The notes under the pieces: generated by a model
Seen by the model: the letters and a program-made list of their open reading frames with translations, nothing else
Told to the model about the DNA's origin: nothing
The model's database searches: none
Program-made: the position numbers and the translations under genes
Part shown: in pieces, positions 34,507 to 44,757 of the stretch
Layout: every line of letters starts with the position of its first letter
How positions within the stretch are numbered: position 1 is the first letter of the stretch
Assembly (NCBI GenBank): GCA_964648115.1
Contig: CAZYME010000003.1
Location: forward strand, 62,001 to 126,000
Direction of reading: 5' to 3'
Length of the DNA stretch: 64,000 bases
Source of the DNA: CAZYME01 sp964648115
Lineage (GTDB): Bacteria > Pseudomonadota > Gammaproteobacteria > Legionellales > Legionellaceae

Positions 34507-35636
34507 TGAACACCGTTAAGGAACTGCTTGCAAAATTAATTAGTTTTCAATCTATCACACCCCATGATGCCGGCTGCCAAGATTACATGATCGATGTTTT
34601 AGAAAAGTTGGGGTTCACTTGTCAGCGATTTGATAAGCCTCCGGTAGCCAATTTTTTTGCTCGCTTAGGTACTAGCAGCCCCCTATTGGTATTTGCTGGC
34701 CATACAGACGTAGTTCCGGTGGGTGATCCCACTAAATGGTCTTCCGATCCCTTCATATTACGCGAACATAATGGCTTACTATTCGGGCGTGGAAGCGCTG
34801 ATATGAAAGGCAGCCTAGCATGCATGTTAATAGCCGCTTCCCGCTTTGTTAAAAATTGCCCTGGTTTTACCGGTAGCCTTGGGTTTCTTATCACTAGCGG
34901 TGAAGAAGGCGATGATTTCGATTTAGGCACCCCCTACGTCATGCAGGAATTGAAAAAACGTGATATTCACCCTGATTATTGTATCGTAGGCGAGCCATCC
35001 AGCAGCGAACGGGTGGGCGATGTTATTAAAATTGGTCGTCGTGGCTCGTTAACAGCAACTGTGGAGTTACATGGAAAACAAGGGCATGTTGCCTATCCAC
35101 ATTTAGCCGAAAACCCCATTCATACAATTGCCCCGGCACTCCTTGAACTAACCACAACCACATGGGATCAAGGCAACCCCCACTTCCCACCTACTTCGCT
35201 ACAAATTACTCATATTAATTCAGGCGGACATGCAAATAACATCATACCTGGCGAATTGTCACTTCATTTTAATTTTCGCTATTGCTCCGAGCAAACTGCT
35301 GACAGGCTAAAACAATCGGTACAAGCCTGTTTTGAACGTCACGGACTTAACCCCTCTATCACCTGGCGATTAAATGGCGAGCCTTTTTTAACTAATGGTG
35401 GACGTTTATTAGAAAGCTGCATAGAAGTTGTTAAAACAGAAACGCATCAAAATCCTGAGTTATCCACCAGTGGTGGTACATCAGATGGCCGATTTATAGC
35501 ACCTTATGGAATAGAAGTAGTTGAGTTAGGGCCAGTGAATGCAACCATCCACCAAGTAAATGAATGCGTATCTTTAGCAGATTTAGAAACGCTAAGTGAT
35601 ATTTACTATTCTATTTGTAAAAAATTATTAGCGTAG
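34506..35636 (+). CDS. dapE: DapE, succinyl-diaminopimelate desuccinylase
   Basis: Zinc-dependent hydrolase that removes the succinyl group to give LL-diaminopimelate. The 376 residues contain the metal-site motifs FAGHTDVVPVGD, GRGSADMKG, the catalytic ITSGEEGD, the VGEPSS motif, and the dimerisation-domain histidine region GHVAYPHLAENP. STSGGTSDGRF and GPVNATIHQVNE complete the active site. It is translationally coupled to dapD. Confidence 0.97.
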   Translation: MNTVKELLAKLISFQSITPHDAGCQDYMIDVLEKLGFTCQRFDKPPVANFFARLGTSSPLLVFAGHTDVVPVGDPTKWSSDPFILREHNGLLFGRGSADMKGSLACMLIAASRFVKNCPGFTGSLGFLITSGEEGDDFDLGTPYVMQELKKRDIHPDYCIVGEPSSSERVGDVIKIGRRGSLTATVELHGKQGHVAYPHLAENPIHTIAPALLELTTTTWDQGNPHFPPTSLQITHINSGGHANNIIPGELSLHFNFRYCSEQTADRLKQSVQACFERHGLNPSITWRLNGEPFLTNGGRLLESCIEVVKTETHQNPELSTSGGTSDGRFIAPYGIEVVELGPVNATIHQVNECVSLADLETLSDIYYSICKKLLA

Positions 35637-35698
35637 TAGCCCGAATAGGCCGTAACCTGTGAGGCGTCATCCCCGAAAAATTGCCCGTCGTTGCGAGC

Positions 35699-35760
35699 GT
35701 AGCGAAGCAATCCAGTGACTTTATCTGAGCAACATTAGAGTCGCTGGATTGCTTCGCTAC
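35699..35760. repeat. Palindromic repeat, family G, cut by gap
   Basis: Perfect 17-base arms, GTAGCGAAGCAATCCAG (35699-35715) and its reverse complement (35744-35760), with a 28-base loop. The right arm ends exactly at the N run, so the element caused or bounds the assembly break. Sequences of this kind (GCGAAGCAATCCAG) are dispersed repeats in several proteobacteria. Confidence 0.8.
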
Positions 35761-35770
35761 NNNNNNNNNN
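35761..35770. other. Assembly gap (10 N)
   Basis: Ten N between a repeat arm and a poly-C junction. The bases on both sides look like contig ends, so the join is unreliable. Confidence 0.95.
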
Positions 35771-37061
35771 TTCTTTGTCTGGTTCGTGGCGGGCCCCCCC
35801 CCCCCCCCCACGACGATGAGGCCGCTCCCAATACTCCATCAGAAATAGCCTTCTCATCCACAACCTTCACTACGCATGAATCAGACCATACATTTAGCGC
35901 TGTTTCCAACATATCAATAAGAGCATAAAAAGGTAAAATAATACCCATCAAAGTAATAGGTACATTCATACTTGCTAATAAACTAGCACTCAGGAAAAAA
36001 CACCCCATCGGGACCCCTGCGTTTCCTATCGCTGCAACCGTGGCTACAATTACCCACAACCCCATAGTGGCTAACGATATTTCTATGCCATGATTTTGCA
36101 TAAGATAAATAACCGTAGCAAAAATAAATGCCGCACAACCATTCATATTAATACTGGTGCACAAAGGCAAAACAAAACGGCTTATTTCAGGTTTGACGTT
36201 TAAGTTTTTCTCAACTGTATCCATCGTTACAGGTAGCGTACCCACGGATGACTTAGAAAAGAACGCCAGAGATAAGGCAGGTAACATCCCTTTCATAGCG
36301 GCCATAGGCTTTATACCATGCCATCTCAACCATAAAGGTAAAATAATAAATCCTTGCACTAAATTTGCTAACACGATAATTAGCAAATACTCCCCAATTC
36401 CCTTAATTGCGGTACCACCACGCAACTGGACAACTGTGGTCGAAATAAACCCATATAAACCGATTGGAATAACTGCAATCACCCAATTGGTTATCACCAT
36501 AAACAAACCATGAGCACCATGAAAAAAGTGGGTGATAGTTTGCCTTGCGTCTGCATCTGGAATAAAGCGAATAGCAATTCCAATAACGATCCCAATAAAC
36601 AATACACTAATAACCTGCTGCTCAAGGAATGGTGAAAATATCGTAGTGGGGATAAGATTTGTAATATACTGCAAATAGCCTAAATGATCGGCCGGTAAAG
36701 CAGTAGTTGGATATGTAGCCAAATTAACCATGCTTGGATGAATTAGTATATATAGAAAGCAGCTAATACCTGCAGCAACCATTGTTGTGCCCAAGGTGTA
36801 GCACATTGTACGCCGCCAGATAGTTTTCATAACCCCATCTGAACGGTACTTGGATAAAGTCACAATAATAGAGAGTGCAATAATCGGTAAGCTGATGCAT
36901 TTAAAAATTCGAATAAAAACATCAGAAATTAATAAACCCAATGTTTTTAAAATACTTATATCGGACATCCCACTTAAGATACCTAACGCAACCATCAGGG
37001 TATATAAAGCAGGGGTACTAAACCAAATATTACTTTTTTTTGTAGAATGTTGTGCGCACAT
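35771..37061 (-). CDS. Dicarboxylate/amino acid:cation symporter, 3' end broken by gap
   Basis: Member of the DAACS family (GltP/DctA-like), which imports glutamate, aspartate or C4-dicarboxylates with protons or sodium. About 420 good residues include eight membrane helices, SKSSVGTLPVTM near residue 270, NMNGCAAFIFATV and GNAGVPMGCFF, which are substrate- and ion-binding signatures. The ATG at 37061 has AAGGG eight bases upstream. After VLGAASSSW the reading frame meets 16 G in a row and then an unrelated tail before the N run, so the true end is not in the window. Confidence 0.9.
35794..35809. other. Homopolymer of 16 C at contig edge
   Basis: Sixteen C in a row next to the N gap and within the end of the symporter frame. 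It is probably an assembly or adapter artefact. A slippage tract is possible but there is no support for it. Confidence 0.7.
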
Positions 37062-37323
37062 GTTAAAACCCTTTATAAAATTTATAAAAAAAAAGTGAAC
37101 TGCAGTGTTTTAACAGCAACAACAGGGAAGTAAGAATGGAGAGGAAAGTACTGAATATGATATTTGGCCTAGATGAAACATTCCAAAGTCCTTCATGCTT
37201 AAATTAGTATTAAATTTATACATTAAGGACACATTTTAACATTTTATAGGCGTCTGTCAAGATAAATCTCAAAACCACTAATAAAACTGGTTTTGTCGCA
37301 AAAATTTGTGAAACCATAGGGCG

Positions 37324-37448
37324 TGTTGACAACTCATATTCTCAAATTCTCTAAAGTGCCTACGTACCGTGGCTTGTCCACGGTATCCAGAGATCTCCTG
37401 GATGGCGCGGACAAGCCGCGCCACGTAGGCCTTATAGAGCAATTGTCA
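37324..37448. repeat. Palindromic element, family D, intergenic copy
   Basis: Outer ends GTTGACAA (37327-37334 region) and TTGTCAAC (about 37441). The core from CCTACGT (37359) to ACGTAGG (37429) contains GTGGCTTGTCCACGG and GGCGCGGACAAGCCGCGCC stems and the ATCCAG/CTGGAT pair. The core is the same plan as the in-gene copy at 61245-61384. It lies in the 440-base divergent gap between the symporter and the small unknown gene; the rest of that gap shows no gene. Confidence 0.8.
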
Positions 37449-37501
37449 ACAGACCATACTCACTGGTAAAATCTAGCGAAGATATTTCTAAAGAGCATTT
37501 T

Positions 37502-37909
37502 TTAACTCGAGGGTGACTTACTTCTTGGACTGTCTATAAATCTGTAATGTATTTTGATTTCACTCAAAGCCGCTTCAAATAAACGTACTGTCTCTTTTGA
37601 AGCTATATTATTCCGCTTACATTTGCCAACAAAACCACCCAAGAAATCTTCGTAAGTTTGACATTTAACATCCTTCCCCATGGGGAATAAATCTGTCAAG
37701 AATTTAGTAAATACCTGCAAAGACAATTGATCGCTATTTGGTTCTGGGTTAAATATTAAATTGATATCTGCTATATAAATTTGAAGCTCTTTTCTCAAAT
37801 CCTTAGGAATTTCATCACGGATAAGAACACTCAACACTGCGATCCTATTTGTTTCCATTGCTTGTTTAATTTGATCTTCTTTATCTAACAAGGGATTATT
37901 TTCAGACAT
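37502..37909 (-). CDS. Small protein of unknown function
   Basis: About 135 residues from the ATG at 37909, which has AAAGGA six bases upstream. A GTG at 37954 with its own AGGA would give 150. The protein is soluble and mostly helical, with no signal peptide and no recognised motif, and ends in a Ser/Pro/Lys tail. It follows the 1050-residue gene by 132 bases on the same strand, so the two may be functionally linked. Confidence 0.62.
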   Translation of the reverse strand: MSENNPLLDKEDQIKQAMETNRIAVLSVLIRDEIPKDLRKELQIYIADINLIFNPEPNSDQLSLQVFTKFLTDLFPMGKDVKCQTYEDFLGGFVGKCKRNNIASKETVRLFEAALSEIKIHYRFIDSPRSKSPSS

Positions 37910-38041
37910 TGGTTTTCCTTTGGCTCCAGGAGATACTCGTTTAAAATAGCGCACAAAACTATCCTTTTATTAATTAGTCTATCAACAAACTATGACTGTT
38001 ATAAACCTAGGCAATTGTAGCATATATTGTAATTTAAATGC

Positions 38042-41000
38042 TCATATAGAGATTTCAGTGAGTTGATGCCATTGATCGCTCCTTCTTGCAAGTACCTTTC
38101 CACAATATTGAGAAAACAGACCAAATCGGCCTACTCCCGCGCTCGCAGCCTCAACTCCAGTATCTGGTGAAAATGTTAGGTCGCGCTCTTTTGCAACAGC
38201 AACACTGAGTAATGCTTGTAAATTAGGATCACCATAATCGACAACCAATTTATTTATTCGGCTTTCTATTTGCTCTAACATCGCAATGGGGCCATGTTCT
38301 TTATTTAATTTAAGATTCAACACCCGGGCAAATTGTTCCATATTGTTTTGGACCCGGCTTTCTAAATCGTCTCTAAGACTGCCATCTCGCTTTGTTAAAA
38401 ACAAAATGACCCAACACAACTGCATCGCTGGCACCACACAATTTTGAACTAAATCTAGCTCAGAAGACTTAACCGGTTCTATAGAATGAATGGTTTTAAC
38501 TAGCCCAAACATCCTCAACAATAATGCTTGATCGGTACTAGGTTTAGTCATACTAGAAATGAGCGGGGCATGAGAATACTTATTTCTGGTAAGTTGAAGT
38601 TCTGAAGCAATATCTGTTGCAGCAAGAATACCTAGCTTTCCTGTGTGGATAGGAAGCGTACTCAACTCGAGAAACCGAGGGCAAAGCTTAAGATCTCTAA
38701 TCAAATCTCCGCCTGCGAAGGTAAGCATATATTCCCGAGCCAACCCTAAAAGACTTGCTGATGTCGCTGACAAATTTGAAAATTTGCCCTTATTAAATAC
38801 GTCATGCTGCAGGATCATTAACACCGTTTCAATTTGCATTGCTGGTTTATCTTCGCCATCTTCTTCAGCGTCACCAGCAGCGGCAGGGCCAGGCTCTTGT
38901 TTGTCTACCCAACCGTTTTGTACATAGGATGATAAGATCTCTATACTATTTTTAAACGATGCAAAATGTTGCAAAATGTTACGCCATTCACTAACCTTTT
39001 CAATATTGACTTCATGACTGTAGTAGGGCGCACCTCTCATCTCATGAAAAATTTCCCCTAGAACACAAGTAACTCGCAATATTGCAAGCCTGTGGACAGC
39101 AACAAGATCGTCTTGCTCCTCAAGCGCACCCGGGAAGCAAACCTGGTTAATCAACTGCAATGCAAGTTCAATTAATTGTTTATGGTAGGCTCGACGAAGT
39201 ATTTCCTCTGGAGAAATACTGCCGATATCGATGGGGTTATGAAGCTGTGTTTGCCAAGACAGTAATGTAGGCGTTAAACCTTCTATTGCTGAAAGTAAAA
39301 CGTCTTCTTTCAATACGACAAAATGACCCGGTAAAGGTAGCGGCGATACTATTTCTACTTGAAGCAAATCAGTAACCATTTTCTGTACTTCGAGAAAATC
39401 ATTATGTCTATTTTTGGCAGCATCAACAAACTGCCTCACCGAAACCTCGGGAAGTGACTTACTTTTAGAAACCTTTTGCGCATTCTTGGCTATGGACATA
39501 TCGAACTCTTTAATCCAAAGGGCTGTACTGGCATGTGTTGCTACTTGCCTTAATGTTGCTATTTGTCCTTTAATGCTTATATCACCATTATCATCGAAAA
39601 TCGCATCACTAATTCGGCCCTCTCTAACAACCTTGATGATGTCAAAAATCACTTGCTCTGGAGTTGTGCTTTGTTGAAGGTTTTTTAGAACTTCATTTAT
39701 AGTAGCGTAACCATTAAGGAGCTTATCAAGCGCCTCTCTTTTATCGCTACTCAATGGGAAATTATCATATCGATTTCGCATTGCTTCAAGATTTACTTGG
39801 CTCGATTTATACTTAGCCAAATCGTTATACTGAAGCTCACCTAATCCCTTGATACAATGTTTAAGCTTAGCTGTATCAGACCTATATCGCAGCTCCCAAT
39901 CACGCCCTGTATATTCTGGATCGCTTGCCGGTGGCTTTTCTTCACCCGCTTGTGCGTCTTCTGAAACATGCTTAGTTTTAGCAAAAGTAAAGAACTCCCT
40001 TATATGAGACCTCACTAAAAGAGCTTCTTCTGAGTAATCACCATCAACTATTCTTGTAATTAAATCTTTTATAGTCTGCACTTTGCCTCGTAAAATAGCC
40101 TCCTGAGGCGTATCAATTTCTTTTTTATTTAGGAAAAGATTCAATAAGCTTAACGAGTGAAATAAATCAGCGCGGTGATCTGATGAAAAACATCTGGGAT
40201 CTTTAACCACAGCTTCTATGGGTTTGTAAGCTATATTTAAGATTTGGGTTACAGCTTCCAGGTCAGGCATAGCGCCTTCAAATTCAACAAAAATATTGGC
40301 AGATACAAATTTATGCTGATTTGAAAAAAAGATACCTAAGGCATCTGGCGCAGGCGCATCAAGAATATCTATAACATCGTTAATCAATGGCGCAAACCAA
40401 CTATGTTGAAATAAATCCGATTTTAAAAAATTACTGGAATTAAGCACCGCCATCAATGACCCTACCAAATCATTTACGAGTGCTTCGTCTGCTATATTAC
40501 GAAGAACAGTAACTGCAGCAGGATTTAACTGTGTTAATATCTTGAAAGCAAATTTCGGCACCATTCCATATGTTTCAGGATTTGATGCATGCTGCTTCAG
40601 TAAATCCATCTGTGAATAGATTTGCCACACCGTTCGAAGCGCTTGACTATCTTTCTCAATTTCTTGTTGCTGCTCTTTTGTTCTTTGACGCTTAGCACCC
40701 ACTTTATTTTGCTTTTGATCATGTCGATGCTCAAAAGCCTTGTATTTATCATTTAAAACTTGGGTAAGTATTGATATTTTTCCACTTTGTTCGGACATCA
40801 TCTTCATATCAGCATATTGCTGCTTTAGCTTGACCATTTGCTGGTCGGCATAAGAAACACAAATTGTTAATTTAATTATCAACTGGTTAAGATTATCACC
40901 CACTTTTAAACTGGCAAGAAACTCTTCTAAAGTTTTATCGCTAAGCTGCTCTAAGTTCGTTAAAGCAGTCCATGGTAGCAATTTAAAATTAGCATGCAGT

Positions 41001-41194
41001 ACAGCGTTTTTCGACCAAGACATGCGAAGAACGATACGAGAGATTTGTCGCAGTAGAGATACTTGTTCATCAATAGGTTGTGCTAGATCGCGCAACTTTT
41101 CAGTTTTTTCAATAATAAATTTAACCGCTTGCGCATCTAAATCTGATTGACGTATAGAGTTTTTCAAGGATTTCTCAGCAACAATATAATTCAT
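38042..41194 (-). CDS. Very large helical protein of unknown function (1050 aa), effector candidate
   Basis: A 1050-residue protein with no signal peptide or membrane helix. It is predicted by eye to be almost entirely alpha-helical, with a coiled-coil-like basic stretch near residues 120-195 (VGAKRQRTKEQQQEIEKD). An acidic Ala/Gly/Glu linker lies near 790. AAGGT precedes the ATG by eight bases. The size, helical build and lack of family resemble Dot/Icm effectors of Legionellales, but no secretion signal can be confirmed. It is convergent with nothing and divergent from the chitinase. Confidence 0.72.
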   Translation of the reverse strand: MNYIVAEKSLKNSIRQSDLDAQAVKFIIEKTEKLRDLAQPIDEQVSLLRQISRIVLRMSWSKNAVLHANFKLLPWTALTNLEQLSDKTLEEFLASLKVGDNLNQLIIKLTICVSYADQQMVKLKQQYADMKMMSEQSGKISILTQVLNDKYKAFEHRHDQKQNKVGAKRQRTKEQQQEIEKDSQALRTVWQIYSQMDLLKQHASNPETYGMVPKFAFKILTQLNPAAVTVLRNIADEALVNDLVGSLMAVLNSSNFLKSDLFQHSWFAPLINDVIDILDAPAPDALGIFFSNQHKFVSANIFVEFEGAMPDLEAVTQILNIAYKPIEAVVKDPRCFSSDHRADLFHSLSLLNLFLNKKEIDTPQEAILRGKVQTIKDLITRIVDGDYSEEALLVRSHIREFFTFAKTKHVSEDAQAGEEKPPASDPEYTGRDWELRYRSDTAKLKHCIKGLGELQYNDLAKYKSSQVNLEAMRNRYDNFPLSSDKREALDKLLNGYATINEVLKNLQQSTTPEQVIFDIIKVVREGRISDAIFDDNGDISIKGQIATLRQVATHASTALWIKEFDMSIAKNAQKVSKSKSLPEVSVRQFVDAAKNRHNDFLEVQKMVTDLLQVEIVSPLPLPGHFVVLKEDVLLSAIEGLTPTLLSWQTQLHNPIDIGSISPEEILRRAYHKQLIELALQLINQVCFPGALEEQDDLVAVHRLAILRVTCVLGEIFHEMRGAPYYSHEVNIEKVSEWRNILQHFASFKNSIEILSSYVQNGWVDKQEPGPAAAGDAEEDGEDKPAMQIETVLMILQHDVFNKGKFSNLSATSASLLGLAREYMLTFAGGDLIRDLKLCPRFLELSTLPIHTGKLGILAATDIASELQLTRNKYSHAPLISSMTKPSTDQALLLRMFGLVKTIHSIEPVKSSELDLVQNCVVPAMQLCWVILFLTKRDGSLRDDLESRVQNNMEQFARVLNLKLNKEHGPIAMLEQIESRINKLVVDYGDPNLQALLSVAVAKERDLTFSPDTGVEAASAGVGRFGLFSQYCGKVLARRSDQWHQLTEISI

Positions 41195-41456
41195 AACTAT
41201 TACCTTAAGATGCCTGGCAAAAAAACGAACATAATGCCGTCATTGTAAACCGTAAGCCTTAAGGAAATATTAAATTAGGCAACATATATGGACTTACAGC
41301 ATTAGCTCGTCCGGAATAAAGCTGTTCGTCGCTTACGAAAATTTTTGCGACGGAACCAACACGCCTCCCCCCAACCAAAACCTGATAATTTATTTTGCAG
41401 ATTGACACATTTCATATAAGATATTGCCAACAAAAAAATTCTTTATTGAGGCTTTA

Positions 41457-43307
41457 ATGAGAAGATCCATTGCTGTTTTATTATTAAGTACAAGCCTCTA
41501 CCAAACTGCTGTTGCCGAACCAAACTATACCAATCTATATCTTTCCTATGTATCTACAAACGCTGCTCAATCAATAATTAGTTATGTTAAACAGCAAGGT
41601 TTGGGAGGGATCATTCTTTGGGAGTTTGCAGGCGATAGTGGGTTTAATGAAAATACCTCTCTATTAAAAGCAATTAGTGTTCCTTTAAATAATTATGATC
41701 TTAAGGGAGAAAAACCCTTGGTCATGGGTTACTGGAGCAACTGGAACGTCTATGCCATGGAGCCCAGCCGCGCAATTCCGCAACCACCCTATGGAATCCC
41801 CGGAAGTAGGGATCACAATAACAACCTGGTCGTTAACCAAGATTTTAGCGACAAATTGCCCGGAATGAACGCTATTGCATATGCTTTTCTGGAAGCGCAG
41901 ACCCAGAGCTATACCTACCATGATAAAAAAACAGATGAGACGGTTACTGTCTCTAACAAAACGCCCGAGTTAATTGGTACCTTATATTTTAGTGATCCCT
42001 GGTCAGATTTAGCAACTTCTGGTGTATCTTCTACCCAAGATGCTTTTTGTAGAAAAAATAGCTCAATTTGTGATTTTTCTCTATTAAATCGAAATACTCC
42101 TATCGAATTAAAAGATGGGGCAAAAATGGGCAACTTCAATGCTTTTGCTTCTTTAGAGCGGGCAGACAAAGACAATCCTTTGGGCCCCTTACACAAAATA
42201 ATCAGCGTCGGAGGTTACGGTCATGAGGATAGTTTTGAAGATGCATTTATTAGCCCAAACGGGATAGACAATTTTGTTAACTCAGCAAAAATTTTGATTA
42301 GCACGTATCAATTGGATGGGATCGATCTCGATTATGAAAACCCACAAATGACGGCATTAAGCGCTGAAAATTTTGTTAGTCTTGTTAAGCAACTTAGAGC
42401 TGCTATGCCGGACAAAATTATCAGTATAACCACCCTATCCGACCCAGCTTTCCTTCATGGGACCCGAAATAGTCAATATGGATTTGCTGATAACACCCTT
42501 AGCGAAATTGCGCAGTATGCAACGAAGATCAACCTGATGACCTATGATTTCTATGGCGCCTTTAGCCACTCTTCTGATCAAAATAGCACTACAGGCTTCT
42601 TAACAAATCTAACCATACCGGCAAACGCCCCTACTTCTTACCATTTTAGTATAGAAAATTCGGTTAAGGCTGCTTTGAGAGCAGGTGTTGCCCCAGCCCA
42701 ACTAAGTGTGGGAATCCCTGCCTATGGGCACGCCCTAGCAGGCATTAGCAGTGAAAATGGTGGGCTTTTCACCCCCATCTCAAATCTTGCTGTTATTCCC
42801 CGTGGGAATCTAGATGCCGCTAATTGCCGAACCAGGATAAGCCCACTAAAGCCCACCAACTGTAATGGCTCATTTCAATACAAATACATTCTCAGTAAAA
42901 TGATCGACCAGGGTTTATCTGCAACCGACCATCAAGAAAACGGCGTCACAATTGGCACCACTGCTTATGGCATAAGTTGGTCAGTACCAACAAAAACTGA
43001 TTATCAACTTTCAATCACCAATGTAGGCGGAGTAGGCGCCCTTGCCTTTAATGTCACCATTGGAGATTTTATTGCCCCTGATTTTTTGAATGTTGGAACA
43101 AACAAAATATACGATGCTGAGGTAACAAACAGCATAAACGGCAAGCAAAAATTAACCGTAAAATGGTCAACCAGCTCCGGAGCAAGCGGGCAATGCAGCA
43201 CTAAATTTGATTTTATACAAAACATGCACGTCATAATGAAGGTTTTGCCTGATGATAAAAATGAACAGTACATTACACTGTGTGCATTTGTGCCTTTAGG
43301 AGGATAA
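41457..43307 (+). CDS. Secreted GH18 chitinase
   Basis: Glycoside hydrolase family 18 enzyme of 616 residues. The ATG at 41457 follows GAGG by six bases and opens a signal peptide ending TAVAEP. The family catalytic motif DGIDLDYE is intact (Asp287, Asp290, Asp292, catalytic Glu294). The barrel strands GYWSNWNVY, SVGGYG and NLMTYDFYG are visible. About 70 C-terminal residues form a separate beta-like domain that may bind the polymer. Export by type II secretion is likely by analogy with Legionella ChiA, and a gspC lies in the same window. Confidence 0.93.
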   Translation: MRRSIAVLLLSTSLYQTAVAEPNYTNLYLSYVSTNAAQSIISYVKQQGLGGIILWEFAGDSGFNENTSLLKAISVPLNNYDLKGEKPLVMGYWSNWNVYAMEPSRAIPQPPYGIPGSRDHNNNLVVNQDFSDKLPGMNAIAYAFLEAQTQSYTYHDKKTDETVTVSNKTPELIGTLYFSDPWSDLATSGVSSTQDAFCRKNSSICDFSLLNRNTPIELKDGAKMGNFNAFASLERADKDNPLGPLHKIISVGGYGHEDSFEDAFISPNGIDNFVNSAKILISTYQLDGIDLDYENPQMTALSAENFVSLVKQLRAAMPDKIISITTLSDPAFLHGTRNSQYGFADNTLSEIAQYATKINLMTYDFYGAFSHSSDQNSTTGFLTNLTIPANAPTSYHFSIENSVKAALRAGVAPAQLSVGIPAYGHALAGISSENGGLFTPISNLAVIPRGNLDAANCRTRISPLKPTNCNGSFQYKYILSKMIDQGLSATDHQENGVTIGTTAYGISWSVPTKTDYQLSITNVGGVGALAFNVTIGDFIAPDFLNVGTNKIYDAEVTNSINGKQKLTVKWSTSSGASGQCSTKFDFIQNMHVIMKVLPDDKNEQYITLCAFVPLGG

Positions 43308-43315
43308 ACCCATCT

Positions 43316-43831
43316 CTAGCTCAATAAATACCGCCAACTAATAACCCCCATATTAATCTGGCGCGACTCCGAAAGCTCACATTGTATTGCTCTCACAGGT
43401 TTCGCCACACGCAGCTGAAGCACTGCTGGCTGTGGTGTAGGAGAAAAAACCGTGATCAGCCAATGATGACTGCTTTGTATTTCTTTATCAGAGATTGCTC
43501 GTAAACATGGGTATAAACCCAAGTCATCTACCAAATAATAATATTGATGATGCTGCCAGATCAGTGAACATCCCCTATTGTGCAATAAAAACTCCACTAT
43601 TTGATTTGGATTTTCCCCAGTGAATATGCAGTCCGAAGAATAGTTTGCTGTAATCAAGTGATAAGCTGCTGCTTCTAGTTGATACAAGGCCTCATGATTT
43701 GCTCCAACTTGATTACTAACCTTTACGTATAAAAGTACCGATTGCATGAGAGACAGAACCAGCATCGTTATTATGCTAATCATGATTACCGTTGTTAGAA
43801 TAACCATACCGTTATCCTGTCTATTCAACAT
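43316..43831 (-). CDS. PilX-like type IV pilus assembly protein
   Basis: A 171-residue minor pilin-like protein with a short N-terminal leader (NRQDNGMVILTTVIM), one hydrophobic helix (about 9-33) and a periplasmic domain with cysteines. PilX helps start pilus assembly. It overlaps pilW by seven bases and lies last in the pilV-pilW-pilX order. It is convergent with the chitinase gene, with only eight bases between the stops. Confidence 0.75.
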   Translation of the reverse strand: MLNRQDNGMVILTTVIMISIITMLVLSLMQSVLLYVKVSNQVGANHEALYQLEAAAYHLITANYSSDCIFTGENPNQIVEFLLHNRGCSLIWQHHQYYYLVDDLGLYPCLRAISDKEIQSSHHWLITVFSPTPQPAVLQLRVAKPVRAIQCELSESRQINMGVISWRYLLS

Positions 43832-44568
43832 GCTCTTACCGTCGTTTCGAGCTCTAATGCCGGTTCATTGTCCAATCCAAGGATAATCTGCAATAGCATG
43901 CTTCCCTGATTGGAATTTAGACGAGCAGACATAGTATGCACAGCTGATGTAAGCTCTTCAGCATGTTGGTGCTGATAAAATAGCGCTTTTTTTCCATCGC
44001 TCCCTATACGAATGGAGTAAGTTTCTTCTAACCATTCACCTACGTAAATAGGCTCATGATATGTAAATGCCAGAGGCTTAATGAATGTGATATTTTGATT
44101 ACCAATTATATGGGTAGCCTCACCGACTTTTTGTACCTCAGCATGATAACAATCCGTGATGAGGATTGATTGATCGTGATATAGAGGATGTGTATTGGTA
44201 GTTGATAGTTGCGTTTGACTGGTTATTTTCAACACCGTATCAAAATGCTCGTTCATTCGACTTATACGCAACCAAGGCGTTGTATCTGAACCAAACTCCA
44301 CTGCTACAAGTTGCTTAGGTTCGGGGCGCTGATCAAGCGTTATTAATTGATTGATACTCAAACAAGGGGTGAACCCCGCCCTTCTGATGCTATCTCTCAT
44401 TAAATCGGTGACCAATTGAAGATCGATACTGCGTTCTAGCTTTTTCTGGAGGTCAGTGTATTGTTTTTTCGCAGAGAGGTAATGATGCATCAACCCTGTC
44501 ATGATAAAACTTGAGAGTAAAAGCGCTATTAATAGTTCGGGCAAGCCAAGCCCTTTTTGATGAGTCAT
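43825..44568 (-). CDS. PilW-like minor pilin
   Basis: A 247-residue prepilin-like protein. The N-terminus HQKGLGLPELLIALLLSSF has the prepilin peptidase site (after Gly) and the Glu at position 5 of the mature form, then a long globular domain. It follows pilV by three bases and overlaps pilX by seven. These proteins sit at the pilus tip and prime polymerisation. Confidence 0.88.
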   Translation of the reverse strand: MTHQKGLGLPELLIALLLSSFIMTGLMHHYLSAKKQYTDLQKKLERSIDLQLVTDLMRDSIRRAGFTPCLSINQLITLDQRPEPKQLVAVEFGSDTTPWLRISRMNEHFDTVLKITSQTQLSTTNTHPLYHDQSILITDCYHAEVQKVGEATHIIGNQNITFIKPLAFTYHEPIYVGEWLEETYSIRIGSDGKKALFYQHQHAEELTSAVHTMSARLNSNQGSMLLQIILGLDNEPALELETTVRAC

Positions 44569-44571
44569 TAC

Positions 44572-44757
44572 TCAACTACCAATTCGCAATCGTTCAATTG
44601 CATTATCCAATTGGGATAGCGCATTAGCGCGAATGTGCATCTGAGTAAATAATTGACTAACTTGCCACTGCTGTTTAAACAATGCCAATGAAGTGCTGGT
44701 GATCAACAATAACGCCACCAGCACTTCAGTCAAGGAAAATCCTTGATTTGTGCTCAT
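44572..44757 (-). CDS. PilV-like minor pilin (very short)
   Basis: A 61-residue protein from the ATG at 44757 (MSTNQGFSLTEVLVALLL), which has the prepilin cleavage site GF and Glu5. AGGA lies eight bases upstream. The open frame extends to 44901 but that part is not pilin-like. It has only the N-terminal helix and about 30 more residues, far shorter than typical PilV (about 130-170). It may be a truncated but functional core, or a decayed gene. Confidence 0.75.
   Translation of the reverse strand: MSTNQGFSLTEVLVALLLITSTSLALFKQQWQVSQLFTQMHIRANALSQLDNAIERLRIGS

Noticed and set aside
35794..35809. Phase-variable poly-C tract
   Set aside because: It lies at a contig edge beside N and follows an otherwise normal transporter, so an artefact is likelier.
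41325..41354. Inverted repeat GTCGC/GCGAC before the chitinase
   Set aside because: The arms are only five bases long and no convincing promoter spacing is visible.
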